A DNA stretch of 16,000 nucleotides from an uncultured Actinomycetes bacterium (lineage in GTDB: Bacteria; Actinomycetota; CALGFH01), in contig CALGFH010000127.1 in NCBI GenBank assembly GCA_937881255.1, positions 1 through 16,000 on the forward strand, given 5' to 3'. Below are positions 1-9,575 of the stretch, piece by piece. Numbering within the stretch: position 1 is the first letter of the stretch; the number at the start of each line of letters is the position of its first letter. The notes beneath the pieces are model-generated. The model made no database searches. It was not told the DNA's origin and saw only the letters and a list, made by a program, of their open reading frames with translations. The translations under genes and the position numbers were made by a program.

Positions 1-14
1 CGGTCCCGGTCTCC

Positions 15-236
15 ATGCCCACCCTCCTCCGCGAGGCCCTCCGCAGCCCCCGCGACATCGCCCTCATGCTCGGCTCCCTCCTCCTCGCCATGCTCGTCAC
101 CTCCCCCCTCCCCACCTACCTCTGGGGCCCCACCGCCCTCCTCCTCGCCGCCATCCCCGGCACCTGGGTCATGAACCGCGTCCGAGCCCGCGCCGAGAAC
201 CGAGCCCGCCAGGAGCAGGACCCAAAGAACACGTAA
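15..236 (+). CDS. small two-helix membrane protein, possibly the C-terminal part of a longer gene
   Basis: I do not recognise a family. The 73 residues hold two hydrophobic stretches, roughly residues 16-32 and 36-52, joined by a short Pro-rich turn. A basic and acidic tail with repeated Arg and Glu follows, as in a small integral membrane protein with a cytoplasmic C-terminus. No Shine-Dalgarno sequence is visible in the 14 bases before the ATG, and the frame stays open to the left edge of the window, so the true start may lie outside. Codons are strikingly C-ended (ctc, ccc), more so than in neighbouring genes. It ends 18 bases before the stop of the convergent hicB-like gene. Confidence 0.5.
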   Translation: MPTLLREALRSPRDIALMLGSLLLAMLVTSPLPTYLWGPTALLLAAIPGTWVMNRVRARAENRARQEQDPKNT

Positions 237-254
237 CGGGCCGGGGCCTGACGG

Positions 255-485
255 TCAGGACGAGCCGTCGACCTCGCGGCGGCTGGGAAGGCGGTCCTCC
301 ACCTCGACCGGCCGTTCCAGGTAGAACTCCGCCCCCGAATGGGCGAGCTCGCGAACCTCGTCGAAGGTCGCCCCGGCCGCGGTGAACCCGGGAAGGTCGT
401 CCGAGTCCGCCCACCAGCCCTCCGGCTCGTGGTGATAGTCGATGACGACCTTCGCCGGACCGCTCAACGCGCCTTCCCCAGACAC
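255..485 (-). CDS. hicB: HicB-like antitoxin (short form)
   Basis: A likely antitoxin of a type II HicAB system. The 76 residues contain a HicB-type partial RNase H fold: a first strand around VVIDYHHEPEGWWA, then the DLPGFTAAGATFDEV segment, typical of HicB (substrate-like D-L-P-G-x-x-A-x-G-x-T/S-x-x-E), and a helix ending in ERPVEVEDRLP. The GTG start at 485 is chosen because a perfect AGGAGG lies 7 bases upstream (498-493). A longer frame begins at 572, but its extra residues are low-complexity and run inside the upstream gene. The start overlaps the 3' end of the HicA-like gene by 22 bases, as expected for a translationally coupled pair. No C-terminal DNA-binding domain (RHH or HTH) is present, so autoregulation by this protein alone is doubtful. 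Confidence 0.72.
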   Translation of the reverse strand: MSGEGALSGPAKVVIDYHHEPEGWWADSDDLPGFTAAGATFDEVRELAHSGAEFYLERPVEVEDRLPSRREVDGSS

Positions 486-694
486 CGCAACGCCTCCTGT
501 ACCGAGAGGCCAACCTGCCGGACCAGCACCTTGCGCACGAGGCCGGGCGCGACGGTGGCTCCATCGTGCCACGCGAAGGTCAATGGCGGATACCCGGCAG
601 CCGATCGCAGCAGCCGGTGCGAGCCGGTCTGACGGACGACGCGGTACCGCAATGGTGGGCGGCTGAGAACGGCCAGCAGTTGCCGTGCCTTCAT
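464..694 (-). CDS. hicA: HicA-like mRNA interferase toxin
   Basis: A likely ribosome-independent mRNA endonuclease toxin paired with the HicB-like protein immediately downstream. The 76-residue protein opens MKARQLLAVL and has the family's G-S-H motif at residues 24-26, where His26 would be the catalytic residue. A strand (TFAWHDGATVAPGLVRKVL) and a closing helix (GLSVQEALRCL) follow. This matches the dsRBD-like fold and small size of HicA. A longer frame starts at 754, but the ATG at 694 gives the normal HicA length and N-terminus. No strong Shine-Dalgarno sequence is visible before 694. Toxin-first order and overlap with the antitoxin gene are typical of hicAB loci. Activity is inferred, not shown. 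Confidence 0.7.
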   Translation of the reverse strand: MKARQLLAVLSRPPLRYRVVRQTGSHRLLRSAAGYPPLTFAWHDGATVAPGLVRKVLVRQVGLSVQEALRCLGKAR

Positions 695-746
695 CGAAGG
701 GAACACGGCAGCGAAGCTAGCTACCCCACATGCCCGGTGCTCCGGG

Positions 747-755
747 TTGTCCACA
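747..755 (+). other. DnaA-box-like 9-mer
   Basis: TTGTCCACA in the 81-base gap between the rpiA stop (776) and the HicA-like start (694). The same 9-mer occurs twice more near the right edge. The rest of this gap shows no clear feature. Confidence 0.3.
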
Positions 756-775
756 CCCCTGGGTTGCGGGCAGCG

Positions 776-1468
776 TCAGCGGTGGAGGAACTGGACCGAC
801 CCGTCGGGGTGGCCGACGAGAACCTCATCGGCCTGGTCGATGAAGAGGCCGTGGTCGACCACGCCGAGGGTGGACTTGAGGGTGGTGGCCAGGGTGGGGA
901 GGTCGGTGGTGGCAGGGAGGGTGCAGTCGAGGAGGTGGTGGCCCTCGTCGGTGATGAAGGGGGGGCCTTCGGGGGTGGGGCGGAGGGTGGCGGTGGGGAG
1001 GAGGGTGAGGAGGCGGGAGCGGGTGGCGGGCCAGGCGAACCGGACGACCTCGACGGGCAGGGCCTTGGTGGCGCCGAGGTGGGGGACGAGCTTGGGGGAC
1101 TCGGCGACGATCACCACGTGACGGGCGGCGGCGATCACCAGCTTCTCGCGGAGGAGGGCGCCGCCGCCGCCCTTGAGGAGGCGGAGGGCGGGGTCGACCT
1201 CGTCGGCGCCGTCGACGGCCAGGTCGAGGGTGCGGTCCTCGTCGAGGCCGACCAGCTCGACGCCGGCCGCCCTGGCCCTGGCCTCGGTCCTGGCCGAGGC
1301 GGCGACCGCCCGCAGCGGGCGCGGGCCCGGCCAGGTGGTGGCCAGCAGGTCGACCAGGGCGAACACGGCCCGGCCCGACCCGAGGCCGATGGTCATGCCA
1401 GGCTCGATCCGGGCCCGGGCGGCGGTCACCGCCGCGGCCCGGGCCGGGTCGCCCAGGAGCCCGGTCAT
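776..1468 (-). CDS. rpiA: ribose-5-phosphate isomerase A
   Basis: Interconverts ribose 5-phosphate and ribulose 5-phosphate in the non-oxidative pentose phosphate pathway (cytoplasmic). The 230-residue length is usual for RpiA. Family signatures are in order: the phosphate loop IGLGSGRA (residues 27-34), the DGADE motif (86-90), KGGGG (99-103) followed by ALLREK with the expected catalytic Glu108 and Lys99, and the C-terminal FITDEGHHLLDC. The phosphate loop is slightly unusual: many RpiA proteins have GTGST here, and this one has GSGRA. The ATG overlaps the stop of the upstream phosphatase gene as ATGA, so translation is probably coupled. The product supplies the sugar phosphate used for PRPP and hence for the purine genes further right, although the two clusters are separate. 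Confidence 0.95.
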   Translation of the reverse strand: MTGLLGDPARAAAVTAARARIEPGMTIGLGSGRAVFALVDLLATTWPGPRPLRAVAASARTEARARAAGVELVGLDEDRTLDLAVDGADEVDPALRLLKGGGGALLREKLVIAAARHVVIVAESPKLVPHLGATKALPVEVVRFAWPATRSRLLTLLPTATLRPTPEGPPFITDEGHHLLDCTLPATTDLPTLATTLKSTLGVVDHGLFIDQADEVLVGHPDGSVQFLHR

Positions 1469-2130
1469 CCCTGGTCCGGCCCGGGGCCGGCGGCCGGCCG
1501 CCCGGGAACGGGGGCGGGGACGCCGCGCCAGCCGGTGGTGCCGGACTCGGCGGTGTGGGCGCCGGAGCCCTCCTGCTCGTTCCAGAGGAGGATGGCGGGC
1601 CATTCGTGCTCGATGCCGAGGACCGAGAGGCTGGCCGTGCCGAGGAACAGGTGCCGGGCCGCGTCGGGGGGGAGGCCCAGGTAGCAGGCGGTGAGGATGC
1701 GGAGCTGGTGGCCGTGGGAGAACAGCATGACGCGGCCATCGGCGTCGGTCAGGCCGTCCAGCAGGGCCCGGGCCCGGGCGGCGGCGTCCTCGGCCGTCTC
1801 GCCGCCGGGGCAGCCGTCGCGGAACAGGTCCCAGCCGGGGCGGGAGGCGCGGATCTCGGGGGTGGTCAGGCCCTCGTAGTCGCCGTAGTCGACCTCGAGC
1901 AGGGTGTCGGTGGCCTCGAGGCGGTCGCCGAACCCGGCCAGCCTGGCCGTGGAGGCGGCCCGGGTCAGCGGGCTGGACAGGACCCGGTCGACCTCCAGGC
2001 CGCGCAGGTGCCGGCCCAGCGCCCTGGCCTCGGCCTCGCCGGCCGGGCTGAGGGGCAGGTCGGTGCGGCCGGTGTGCCGGCGCGCTCGCGACCACTCGGT
2101 CTCGCCGTGTCTGACCAGGTACAGCTCCAC
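1465..2130 (-). CDS. histidine phosphatase family protein (phosphoglycerate mutase-like)
   Basis: A member of the two-histidine phosphatase superfamily. The N-terminus carries LVRHGETEW, with the phospho-accepting His at residue 8. Arg and Glu residues of the pocket follow (SSPLTRAASTA, then LLEVDYGDYEGL), and the second catalytic His lies in FSHGHQLRIL. The GTG at 2130 is preferred because GGAGG stands 7 bases upstream. A longer frame from 2160 would add ten residues absent from this family. The substrate cannot be read from sequence: cofactor-independent sugar phosphates and alpha-ribazole phosphate are both possible. Coupling to rpiA by a 4-base overlap makes a sugar-phosphate role plausible. 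The last 30 or so residues are Gly/Pro/Ala-rich and probably disordered. Confidence 0.85.
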   Translation of the reverse strand: MELYLVRHGETEWSRARRHTGRTDLPLSPAGEAEARALGRHLRGLEVDRVLSSPLTRAASTARLAGFGDRLEATDTLLEVDYGDYEGLTTPEIRASRPGWDLFRDGCPGGETAEDAAARARALLDGLTDADGRVMLFSHGHQLRILTACYLGLPPDAARHLFLGTASLSVLGIEHEWPAILLWNEQEGSGAHTAESGTTGWRGVPAPVPGRPAAGPGPDQG

Positions 2131-2154
2131 GCCATCTCCTCCCGGGCGGGACGG

Positions 2155-2160
2155 TAGCAT
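2155..2160 (+). promoter_or_regulatory. candidate -10 element in the divergent intergenic gap
   Basis: The 61-base gap between the phosphatase start (2130) and the acyl-CoA ligase start (2192) holds the hexamer TAGCAT, which fits the actinobacterial TANNNT -10 pattern and would place a transcript start near 2167. No convincing -35 box is seen. The gap must serve both divergent units. Confidence 0.25.
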
Positions 2161-2191
2161 CTGGGAAGCCGCCAGTGAGGAGGTCCGCGCG

Positions 2192-3823
2192 ATGATGGAC
2201 TACCCGCTCACCGTCCGGACCATCTACCAGCGGGCCCAGGCCCTGTTCCCGGGCAGGCAGCTGGTGACCAGGCTGCCGGGCGGGGTGCGGCGGACGACCT
2301 ATGGGGAATGGGCCGAGCGGGTGGCCAGGCTGGCCGGTGGGCTGCGCGACCTGGGGGTCGGGCCCGGCGACCGGGTGGCGACCTTCTGCTGGAACCACGA
2401 CCGGCACCTGGAGGTCTACTTCGCGGCCGCCCTGATGGGGGCCAGCTACCACACTTTGAACATCCGCCTGGGTGGCGACCAGCTCGCCTACATCGTCAAC
2501 CACGCCAAGGACAAGGTGCTGGTCTGCGACGCCGAGCTGGCCCCGGCGATCGGGCCGGTGCTGCCCGGCCTCGACACCGTCGAGCACGTGCTGGTCCTGG
2601 ACGGCGACGACGGCCAGCGGCCGGACCTGGGCTTCGGGGCCGAGCACGGCTACGAGGACCTGGTCGAGCGCTCGGCCCCGATGACCGCCTGGCCGGAGCT
2701 GGACGAGCGGCAGACCGCCGGCATCTGCTACACCTCGGCCACCACCGGCAACCCCAAGGGCGTCGCCTACTCCCACCGCGCGCTCTACCTGCACTCGCTG
2801 GTCGTCGGGCTGGTGGACACGGCCGCCATCTCCGAGCGGGACGTGCTCCTCCCGATCGTGCCCATGTTCCACGTCAACGCCTGGGGGATGCCGTTCGCGG
2901 CCACCTGGTTCGGGGCCGGCCAGGTGTACGGCGGCCCGGCCCCGACCCCGGCCGACTACCTGCGGCTGATCCGCGACGAGGGCGTGACCGTCTCGGCCGG
3001 GGTGCCGACGGTCTGGCTCGGCATCCTCCAGCTGCTGGAGTCCGACGGCGGCGACCTGGGGCCGCTGCAGCGGATCATCTGCGGCGGCTCGGCCGCCCCG
3101 GTCTCGATGATCCGGGCCTACGAGGAGCGTCACGGGGTCGAGTTCGTGCACGCCTACGGGATGACCGAGGCCACCCCGGTGACCCACTTCTCGCGGCTCA
3201 AGTCGGGCATGGACGACCTGCCCGTCGAGGCCCGCTACGGCTACAAGGCCAAGCAGGGCCTGCTCGTCCCCGGCCTGGAGCAGCGGGTGGTGGACGCCGA
3301 CGGCGACGAGGTCCCGGCCGACGGCAAGTCCATGGGCGAGCTGCGGCTGCGCGGCCCCTCGATCGCCTCGGAGTATCTGGACGACCCGCGCTCGGCCCAG
3401 ACCTTCGTCGACGGCTGGTACCACACCGGCGACGTCGCCACCGTCGACCAGGCCGGCTACCTGCACGTGGTCGACCGGACCAAGGACCTGGTCAAGTCCG
3501 GCGGCGAGTGGATCTCCAGCGTCGAGCTGGAGAACGCCCTGATGGGCCACCCCGAGGTCGCCCAGGCGGCGGTCATCGCCGTCCCCGACGAGCGCTGGGG
3601 CGAGCGCCCCCTGGCCGTGGTCGTCCGCAAGCCCGGCTCGGAGGTCGGCGAGGCCGAGGTGGTCGCCTCGGTGGCCGGCAAGTTCCCCAAGTGGTGGCTG
3701 CCCGAGCGGGTCGAGTTCGTCGACGAGATCCCCATGACCGCCACCGGCAAGTTCTCCAAGCGCCTCCTGCGCGAGCGCTTCGTCAGCCGGCTCCACGAGG
3801 AGGAGGGCTCCGACGAGCGCTGA
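2192..3823 (+). CDS. medium/long-chain fatty-acid CoA ligase (AMP-binding, AlkK-like)
   Basis: Activates a fatty acid to acyl-AMP and then acyl-CoA, feeding beta-oxidation or lipid synthesis. At 543 residues it has the length of AlkK/FadD-type ligases. ANL-superfamily motifs are all present: the P-loop-like YTSATTGNPKG (from residue 180), PMFHVNAWGMP, the YGMTEATPV adenine-binding segment, GWYHTGDVA (from residue 408) with the hinge VDRTKDLVKSGGEWIS, and the C-terminal catalytic lysine in TATGKFSKR (Lys520). The P-loop reads TSATTG where TSGTTG is commoner. An AGGAGG 8 bases before the ATG at 2192 sets the start. The methyltransferase gene overlaps its 3' end, so the two are probably co-transcribed. 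Chain-length preference cannot be read from the sequence. Confidence 0.92.
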   Translation: MMDYPLTVRTIYQRAQALFPGRQLVTRLPGGVRRTTYGEWAERVARLAGGLRDLGVGPGDRVATFCWNHDRHLEVYFAAALMGASYHTLNIRLGGDQLAYIVNHAKDKVLVCDAELAPAIGPVLPGLDTVEHVLVLDGDDGQRPDLGFGAEHGYEDLVERSAPMTAWPELDERQTAGICYTSATTGNPKGVAYSHRALYLHSLVVGLVDTAAISERDVLLPIVPMFHVNAWGMPFAATWFGAGQVYGGPAPTPADYLRLIRDEGVTVSAGVPTVWLGILQLLESDGGDLGPLQRIICGGSAAPVSMIRAYEERHGVEFVHAYGMTEATPVTHFSRLKSGMDDLPVEARYGYKAKQGLLVPGLEQRVVDADGDEVPADGKSMGELRLRGPSIASEYLDDPRSAQTFVDGWYHTGDVATVDQAGYLHVVDRTKDLVKSGGEWISSVELENALMGHPEVAQAAVIAVPDERWGERPLAVVVRKPGSEVGEAEVVASVAGKFPKWWLPERVEFVDEIPMTATGKFSKRLLRERFVSRLHEEEGSDER

Positions 3824-4907
3824 CCCTCCCCCTGGCCCGGCGCCCGACCCGGCGGCGGCGCTGACCTCGCGCCTGCGCCAGGCGACCCTCGCCGCGCTCG
3901 AGCTCTGCACCGTCTACCTGGGCGAACGGCTCGGCCTGTACCGGGCGCTGGCCGAGGGCGGGCCGGCGACCTCGGCGGAGCTGGCCGGCCGGACGGGCAC
4001 GGTCGAGCGCTACGTCCGGGAGTGGCTGGAGCAGCACGCGGCCAGCGGGCTGCTGGCGGTCGACGACCCGGCGGCCGGGCCGCTGGAGCGCCGCTACCGG
4101 ATGCCGCCGGAGCACCTCCCGGTCCTGGCCGACCCGGACGACGTGCGCTACGAGGCCTACCGGGGGGTCGAGGCGGTCCGGGCGGCGCGGCCGCTGCCCG
4201 ACCTGGTCGAGGCGTTCCGGCACGGCGGCGCCCCGCCGCCGCTGCCCTGGGCGCCCGAGGGCCGGGCCGAGTTCAACCGGGCACTGTTCGTCAACCTGCT
4301 CGGCAGCCGGTGGCTGCCGGCGATCCCGGAGGTCGACCGGCGCCTGCGCGCGGGACCGCCGGCCCGGGTGGCCGACGTGGCCTGCGGGACCGGCTGGTCG
4401 AGCATCGCCATGGCCAGGGCGTACCCGGCGATCACGGTGGACGGCTTCGACCTCGACCCCGACGTGGTCGCCGCCGCGACCGAGAACGCCCAGGGGACCG
4501 AGGTCGCGGCCAGGGTGCGGTTCGCGGTCGTGGACGCCGCCGACCCGGACCTGCCCGGCCGCTACGACCTGGTGACGATCTTCGAGGCCCTGCACGACAT
4601 GTCCCGGCCGGTGGAGGCCCTTGCCGCCGCCCGGGCCATGCTCGCCGAGGACGGGTCGGTGGTGATCGCCGACGAGCGGGTCGAGGACGAGTTCACCGCC
4701 CCGGCGCCCGACGGGGACCGGCGCGCCTACGGCTGGAGCGTCGTCTCCTGCCTGCCGGGCGCCATGGGCGACCCGGGGACGGCCGCGACCGGCGCGGTCA
4801 TGCGCCCGGCCACGCTCGCCCGCTACGCGGAGGCTGCGGGCTTCCGCCGCACCGAGGTGCTCGGTGTCGAGGCCGGCGACTGGCGGTTCTACCGGCTGGT
4901 CCCCTAG
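3813..4907 (+). CDS. SAM-dependent methyltransferase with N-terminal winged helix; start codon unusual
   Basis: A class I methyltransferase of the group with an N-terminal winged-helix/dimerisation domain. Residues about 25-90 (ALELCTVYLGERLGLYRAL, TSAELAGRTG, YVREWLEQHAASGLL) form the winged helix. The Rossmann domain begins near residue 186 with VADVACGTGWS (SAM motif I), then GFDLDPDVV and LAEDGSVVIADERV. An in-frame ATG exists at 4101 but would remove the whole first domain. Between the frame's last upstream stop (3735) and 4101 there is no ATG, GTG or TTG in frame. The best-placed start is ACG at 3813, 6 bases after AGGAGG (3801-3806), giving a plausible T/M-S-A-D-P-P-P N-terminus; CTG at 3861 is an alternative without a ribosome site. 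The acceptor substrate is unknown. The gene overlaps the acyl-CoA ligase end by 11 bases. Confidence 0.8.
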   Translation, partial: TSADPPPGPAPDPAAALTSRLRQATLAALELCTVYLGERLGLYRALAEGGPATSAELAGRTGTVERYVREWLEQHAASGLLAVDDPAAGPLERRYRMPPEHLPVLADPDDVRYEAYRGVEAVRAARPLPDLVEAFRHGGAPPPLPWAPEGRAEFNRALFVNLLGSRWLPAIPEVDRRLRAGPPARVADVACGTGWSSIAMARAYPAITVDGFDLDPDVVAAATENAQGTEVAARVRFAVVDAADPDLPGRYDLVTIFEALHDMSRPVEALAAARAMLAEDGSVVIADERVEDEFTAPAPDGDRRAYGWSVVSCLPGAMGDPGTAATGAVMRPATLARYAEAAGFRRTEVLGVEAGDWRFYRLVP

Positions 4908-5027
4908 AGCAGTGGTCATGCATCCGGCGCCGCATGCAGTGCCAGGCCGTTCGTGCAGCCAGGGACCGTTGCGCGCCGCCCACGGCGACCACGCAATCGC
5001 CTCAACCCCGGATACTTGACCGGTGCT

Positions 5028-5031
<4 letters not shown>
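4904..5031. mobile_element. short inverted-repeat element (MITE-like) flanked by CTAG
   Basis: The left end (from 4904) and the reverse complement of the right end (from 5031) match at 20 of 24 positions, sharing CTAGAGCA, GGTCA and ATCCGG. The outer CTAG on each side looks like a 4-base target duplication around a 120-base insert (4908-5027). No coding capacity is seen inside. Both neighbouring genes end with TAG inside these CTAG copies: the methyltransferase at 4905-4907 and purC at 5030-5028. This suggests insertion into a single palindromic CTAG that originally held both convergent stops. I see no second copy in the window and no parent transposase. Confidence 0.55.
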
Positions 5032-5920
<889 letters not shown>

Positions 5921-5924
<4 letters not shown>

Positions 5925-7219
5925 CGCAGTGCCTCCAGTCGCTCGAACACGGGGCCGGCCCCGTCCACGAACCGGGCCGGGTCGATGGCGGCGTCCAGGT
6001 CGCGCGCGGCCAGCGCGTCGGCCACGCCCGGCTCGGCCAGGAGCAGGTCGCGGAAGCCGCCCTTGCCCTCCCAGGCGGCCATGGCCGCCCGCTGCACGCT
6101 GGCGTAGGCGTCCTCCCGGGCCCAGCCGGCGTCGACCAGGGCCAGCAGGGCGGCCGAGGACCCGGCGAGCCCGCCGGACGCATCCAGGTTGGCCCGCATC
6201 CGCTCCGGGGAGACGCGCAGCCCGGCGACCAGCCAGTGGGCCCGCTCCAGGGCGTAGTCGAGCACGCAGCAGGCGTCGGGCAGGGCGACCCGCTCGACGG
6301 CCGAGTGGGAGATGTCGCGCTCGTGCCAGAGGGCGACGTCCTCCAGCCCGGCCAGGGCGTAGCCGCGCAGCAGCCGGCCCATGCCGGCCAGGCGCTCGGC
6401 CACGATCGGGTTGCGCTTGTGGGGCATGGCCGACGAGCCCTTCTGGCCCTCGGCGAACGGCTCCTCGGCCTCCCGGACCTCGGTGCGCTGGAGGTGGCGG
6501 ACCTCGGTGGCCAGGCGCTCGATGTCGGCCCCGGCCACGGCCATGGCCGTCAGCAGCTCGGCGTGGCGGTCGCGGGCCACCACCTGGGTCGGGGCCGGCT
6601 CGGGGGCGAGCCCCAGCTCCTCCAGCACCTCGGCCTCGATCTCGGCCGGCAGGTTGGCGTAGGTGCCGACCGCGCCCGAGATGGTGCCGACGGCGACCGC
6701 GTCCCGGGCGGCGGCCAGCCGGCGCCGGTCGCGGTCGAAGGCGAAGGCGTGGCCGGCCAGCTTGAGGCCGAAGGTGGTCGGCTCGGCCGCCACCCCGTGG
6801 GTGCGGCCAAGGCAGAGGGTGTCGCGGTGCTCAAGGGCACGGTCGCGGACGGCCGCGATCAGCCGGTCCAGCCGCCGGGCGAGCAGGTCGCAGGCCCGGG
6901 TGAGCTGCAGGGCCAGGGTGGTGTCGAGCAGGTCGGAGGAGGTCATGCCGTAGTGGACGTGCCGGGCCGCCTCGCCGACCCCCTCCCCGTACGCCGTCAG
7001 GAAGGCGATCACGTCGTGGTGCAGCTCGTTGTCGAGCTGGTGGACCCGCTCGGAGGAGGGGGCCGGGGCCTCCTCGATGGCGGCCAGGTCGGCCGGCGGC
7101 ACCAGCCCCCGGCGGGCCCTGGCCCTGACCACGGCCAGCTCGACCTCGACGAACAGCCGGAAGCGGGTCGCCTCGCTCCAGATGGCGCCCATCTCGGGGA
7201 GCGTGTACCGGGGGATCAT
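5921..7219 (-). CDS. purB: adenylosuccinate lyase
   Basis: Cleaves SAICAR to AICAR and adenylosuccinate to AMP, releasing fumarate in both cases. At 432 residues it has the size of the Bacillus-type enzyme. Fumarase/aspartase superfamily marks are present: HYGMTSSDLLDTTLALQL (substrate binding and catalytic region), GRTHGVAAEPTTFG, and the flexible signature loop SSAMPHKRNPI with its catalytic Ser pair. The ATG at 7219 follows the purE stop by 4 bases; a clear Shine-Dalgarno sequence is not visible, so re-initiation after purE is likely. It is tightly linked to purC, the preceding step in the pathway. Confidence 0.97.
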
Positions 7220-7223
7220 GGCG

Positions 7224-7688
7224 TTACAGCCGGAGACCCTCGGCCAGCTGGTCCTTGAACTCCTGCAGCTGGAGGCGGAGCCGGGCGTCGCCGACGGCCA
7301 GGATCTGCACGGCCAGGATGCCGGCGTTGGCGGCGGCGTCCAGGCCGACGGCGGCCACCGGCACCCCCGAGGGCATCTGCACGATCGAGAACAGCGAGTC
7401 CTGGCCGGCCAGCTGCGGGGTGTAGATCGGCAGCCCGATCACCGGCAGGGTGGTGTGGGCGGCCAGCACCCCGGGCAGGGCGGCCGCCTTGCCGGCGGCG
7501 GCGATGATCACCTGGAGCCCGCGGTCGACGGCGCTGGCCCCGTAGTCGGCCACCCGGCGGGGGTCGCGGTGGGCGCTCAGCACCTCCAGCTCGTACTCGA
7601 CGCCGAACTTCTCCAGCATGACCGCCGCGGTCTTGGCCTTCTCCTCGTCCGAGGTCGAGCCGAGCACGATCCCAACCCTTGGCGGCAT
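7224..7688 (-). CDS. purE: N5-carboxyaminoimidazole ribonucleotide mutase / AIR carboxylase catalytic subunit (variant active site)
   Basis: PurE makes CAIR, the PurC substrate, from N5-CAIR. The 154 residues show VGIVLGSTSD, the conserved SAHRDP with the His equivalent to E. coli His45, the VIIAAAGKAAALPGV loop, and SLFSIVQMPSGVPVA. The loop is odd: E. coli-type PurE reads AGGAAHLPG and has a conserved His (His75) where this one has Ala; SDWATM is also replaced by SDEEKA. No purK is present in the window, so whether N5-CAIR or AIR plus CO2 is the substrate is open. The ATG at 7688 has AGGAG 5 bases upstream. A frame from 7709 would add seven residues with no ribosome site. Confidence 0.93.
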   Translation of the reverse strand: MPPRVGIVLGSTSDEEKAKTAAVMLEKFGVEYELEVLSAHRDPRRVADYGASAVDRGLQVIIAAAGKAAALPGVLAAHTTLPVIGLPIYTPQLAGQDSLFSIVQMPSGVPVAAVGLDAAANAGILAVQILAVGDARLRLQLQEFKDQLAEGLRL

Positions 7689-7718
7689 GAACGCTCCTTG
7701 ATCGATCACTGGTGGGGC

Positions 7719-7724
7719 ATTCTA
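7719..7724 (-). promoter_or_regulatory. candidate -10 element upstream of purE
   Basis: In the 44-base gap between the GrpB-like stop and the purE start, the minus strand carries TAGAAT, a good -10 hexamer within the palindrome TTCTAGAA (7720-7727). It would start a transcript near 7712 and let purE-purB-purC be transcribed apart from the genes upstream. A convincing -35 is not seen. This is the only comparable gap downstream of purA in the run. Confidence 0.35.
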
Positions 7725-7732
7725 GAACGGAA

Positions 7733-8301
7733 CTAGGGAAGCCTCCCGACTTCGGCCTCCTCGGCGTTCTCGACCAGACCGAGCCGTTCGAGGGTGGCCA
7801 CGATCCAGGCGTGCTTGGCCTTGGAGAAGGCCACCGAGTCGACCGTCCCGCCGTCGACGATCGTCCGCTTGAGGCGCGCGTACTCCGTTCGTAGATCAGG
7901 GTCGGCCAGCAGGGCGTCGCGGAAGCCGCGCAGGGCCGGCACCTCGGGGCTGTCGGCCGGGACGACGTGGATGTGGACCCGGAACGAGGTGTCCCCGTGG
8001 CGGATGATCCCCTGGAGCATCGGGCGGGTCGGCGGGAACGCCGTGGCCACCGCCTGGCGCTGGAAGCCGAGGGCGAGCAGGTCGTCGGTGACGGCCGGGA
8101 TCTCCTCGGAAGGGGTCGGCAGCAGCAGGTCGACGGTGCCCTTGCCGGCCAGGCCGGGAACGGCCGAGCTGCCGACGTGCTCGGCCACGGCCCCGGGACG
8201 CTTGGCGGCGATCAGCTCGGTGACCCGCCTGGCCACCTCGGGGGCGGCGGCGTTGGACTCGCGGACCACGATCGGGACCCGGCAGTAGGGCAGGATCGGG
8301 G

Positions 8302-8305
<4 letters not shown>
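7733..8305 (-). CDS. GrpB/UPF0157-family nucleotidyltransferase-fold protein
   Basis: A GrpB-family protein of 190 residues. The diagnostic segment is EHVGSSAVPGLAGKGTVDLLL, matching the family's GSTAVPGLxxKxxIDI motif of a minimal nucleotidyltransferase fold. FRVHIHVVP and FRDALLADPDLRTEYARLK follow, also typical. The GTG start at 8305 overlaps the purD stop as GTGA, which supports this start over frames that run further into purD. The biochemical role of the family is poorly known. In some proteins it is fused to CoaE; here it stands alone between purD and purE, so a link to nucleotide metabolism is only positional inference. Confidence 0.85.
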
Positions 8306-9573
<1,268 letters not shown>

Positions 9574-9575
9574 CG

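Noticed and set aside
247..259. CCTGACGGTCAGG dyad between the first gene and the HicB-like gene as a bidirectional terminator
   Set aside because: Only a 5-pair stem with a 3-base loop and no U-tract on either side; too weak to call.
566..3910. Very long open frames opposite or out of phase with rpiA, the phosphatase and the acyl-CoA ligase (for example 566-1684 plus and the minus-strand frame extending above 1468 to 3910)
   Set aside because: Translations are Gly/Arg/Pro/Glu-rich without domains, as expected of GC-rich antisense frames, and they overlap genes with clear catalytic motifs.
4101..4907. ATG at 4101 as the methyltransferase start
   Set aside because: It cuts off a well-formed winged-helix domain encoded in the same frame upstream.
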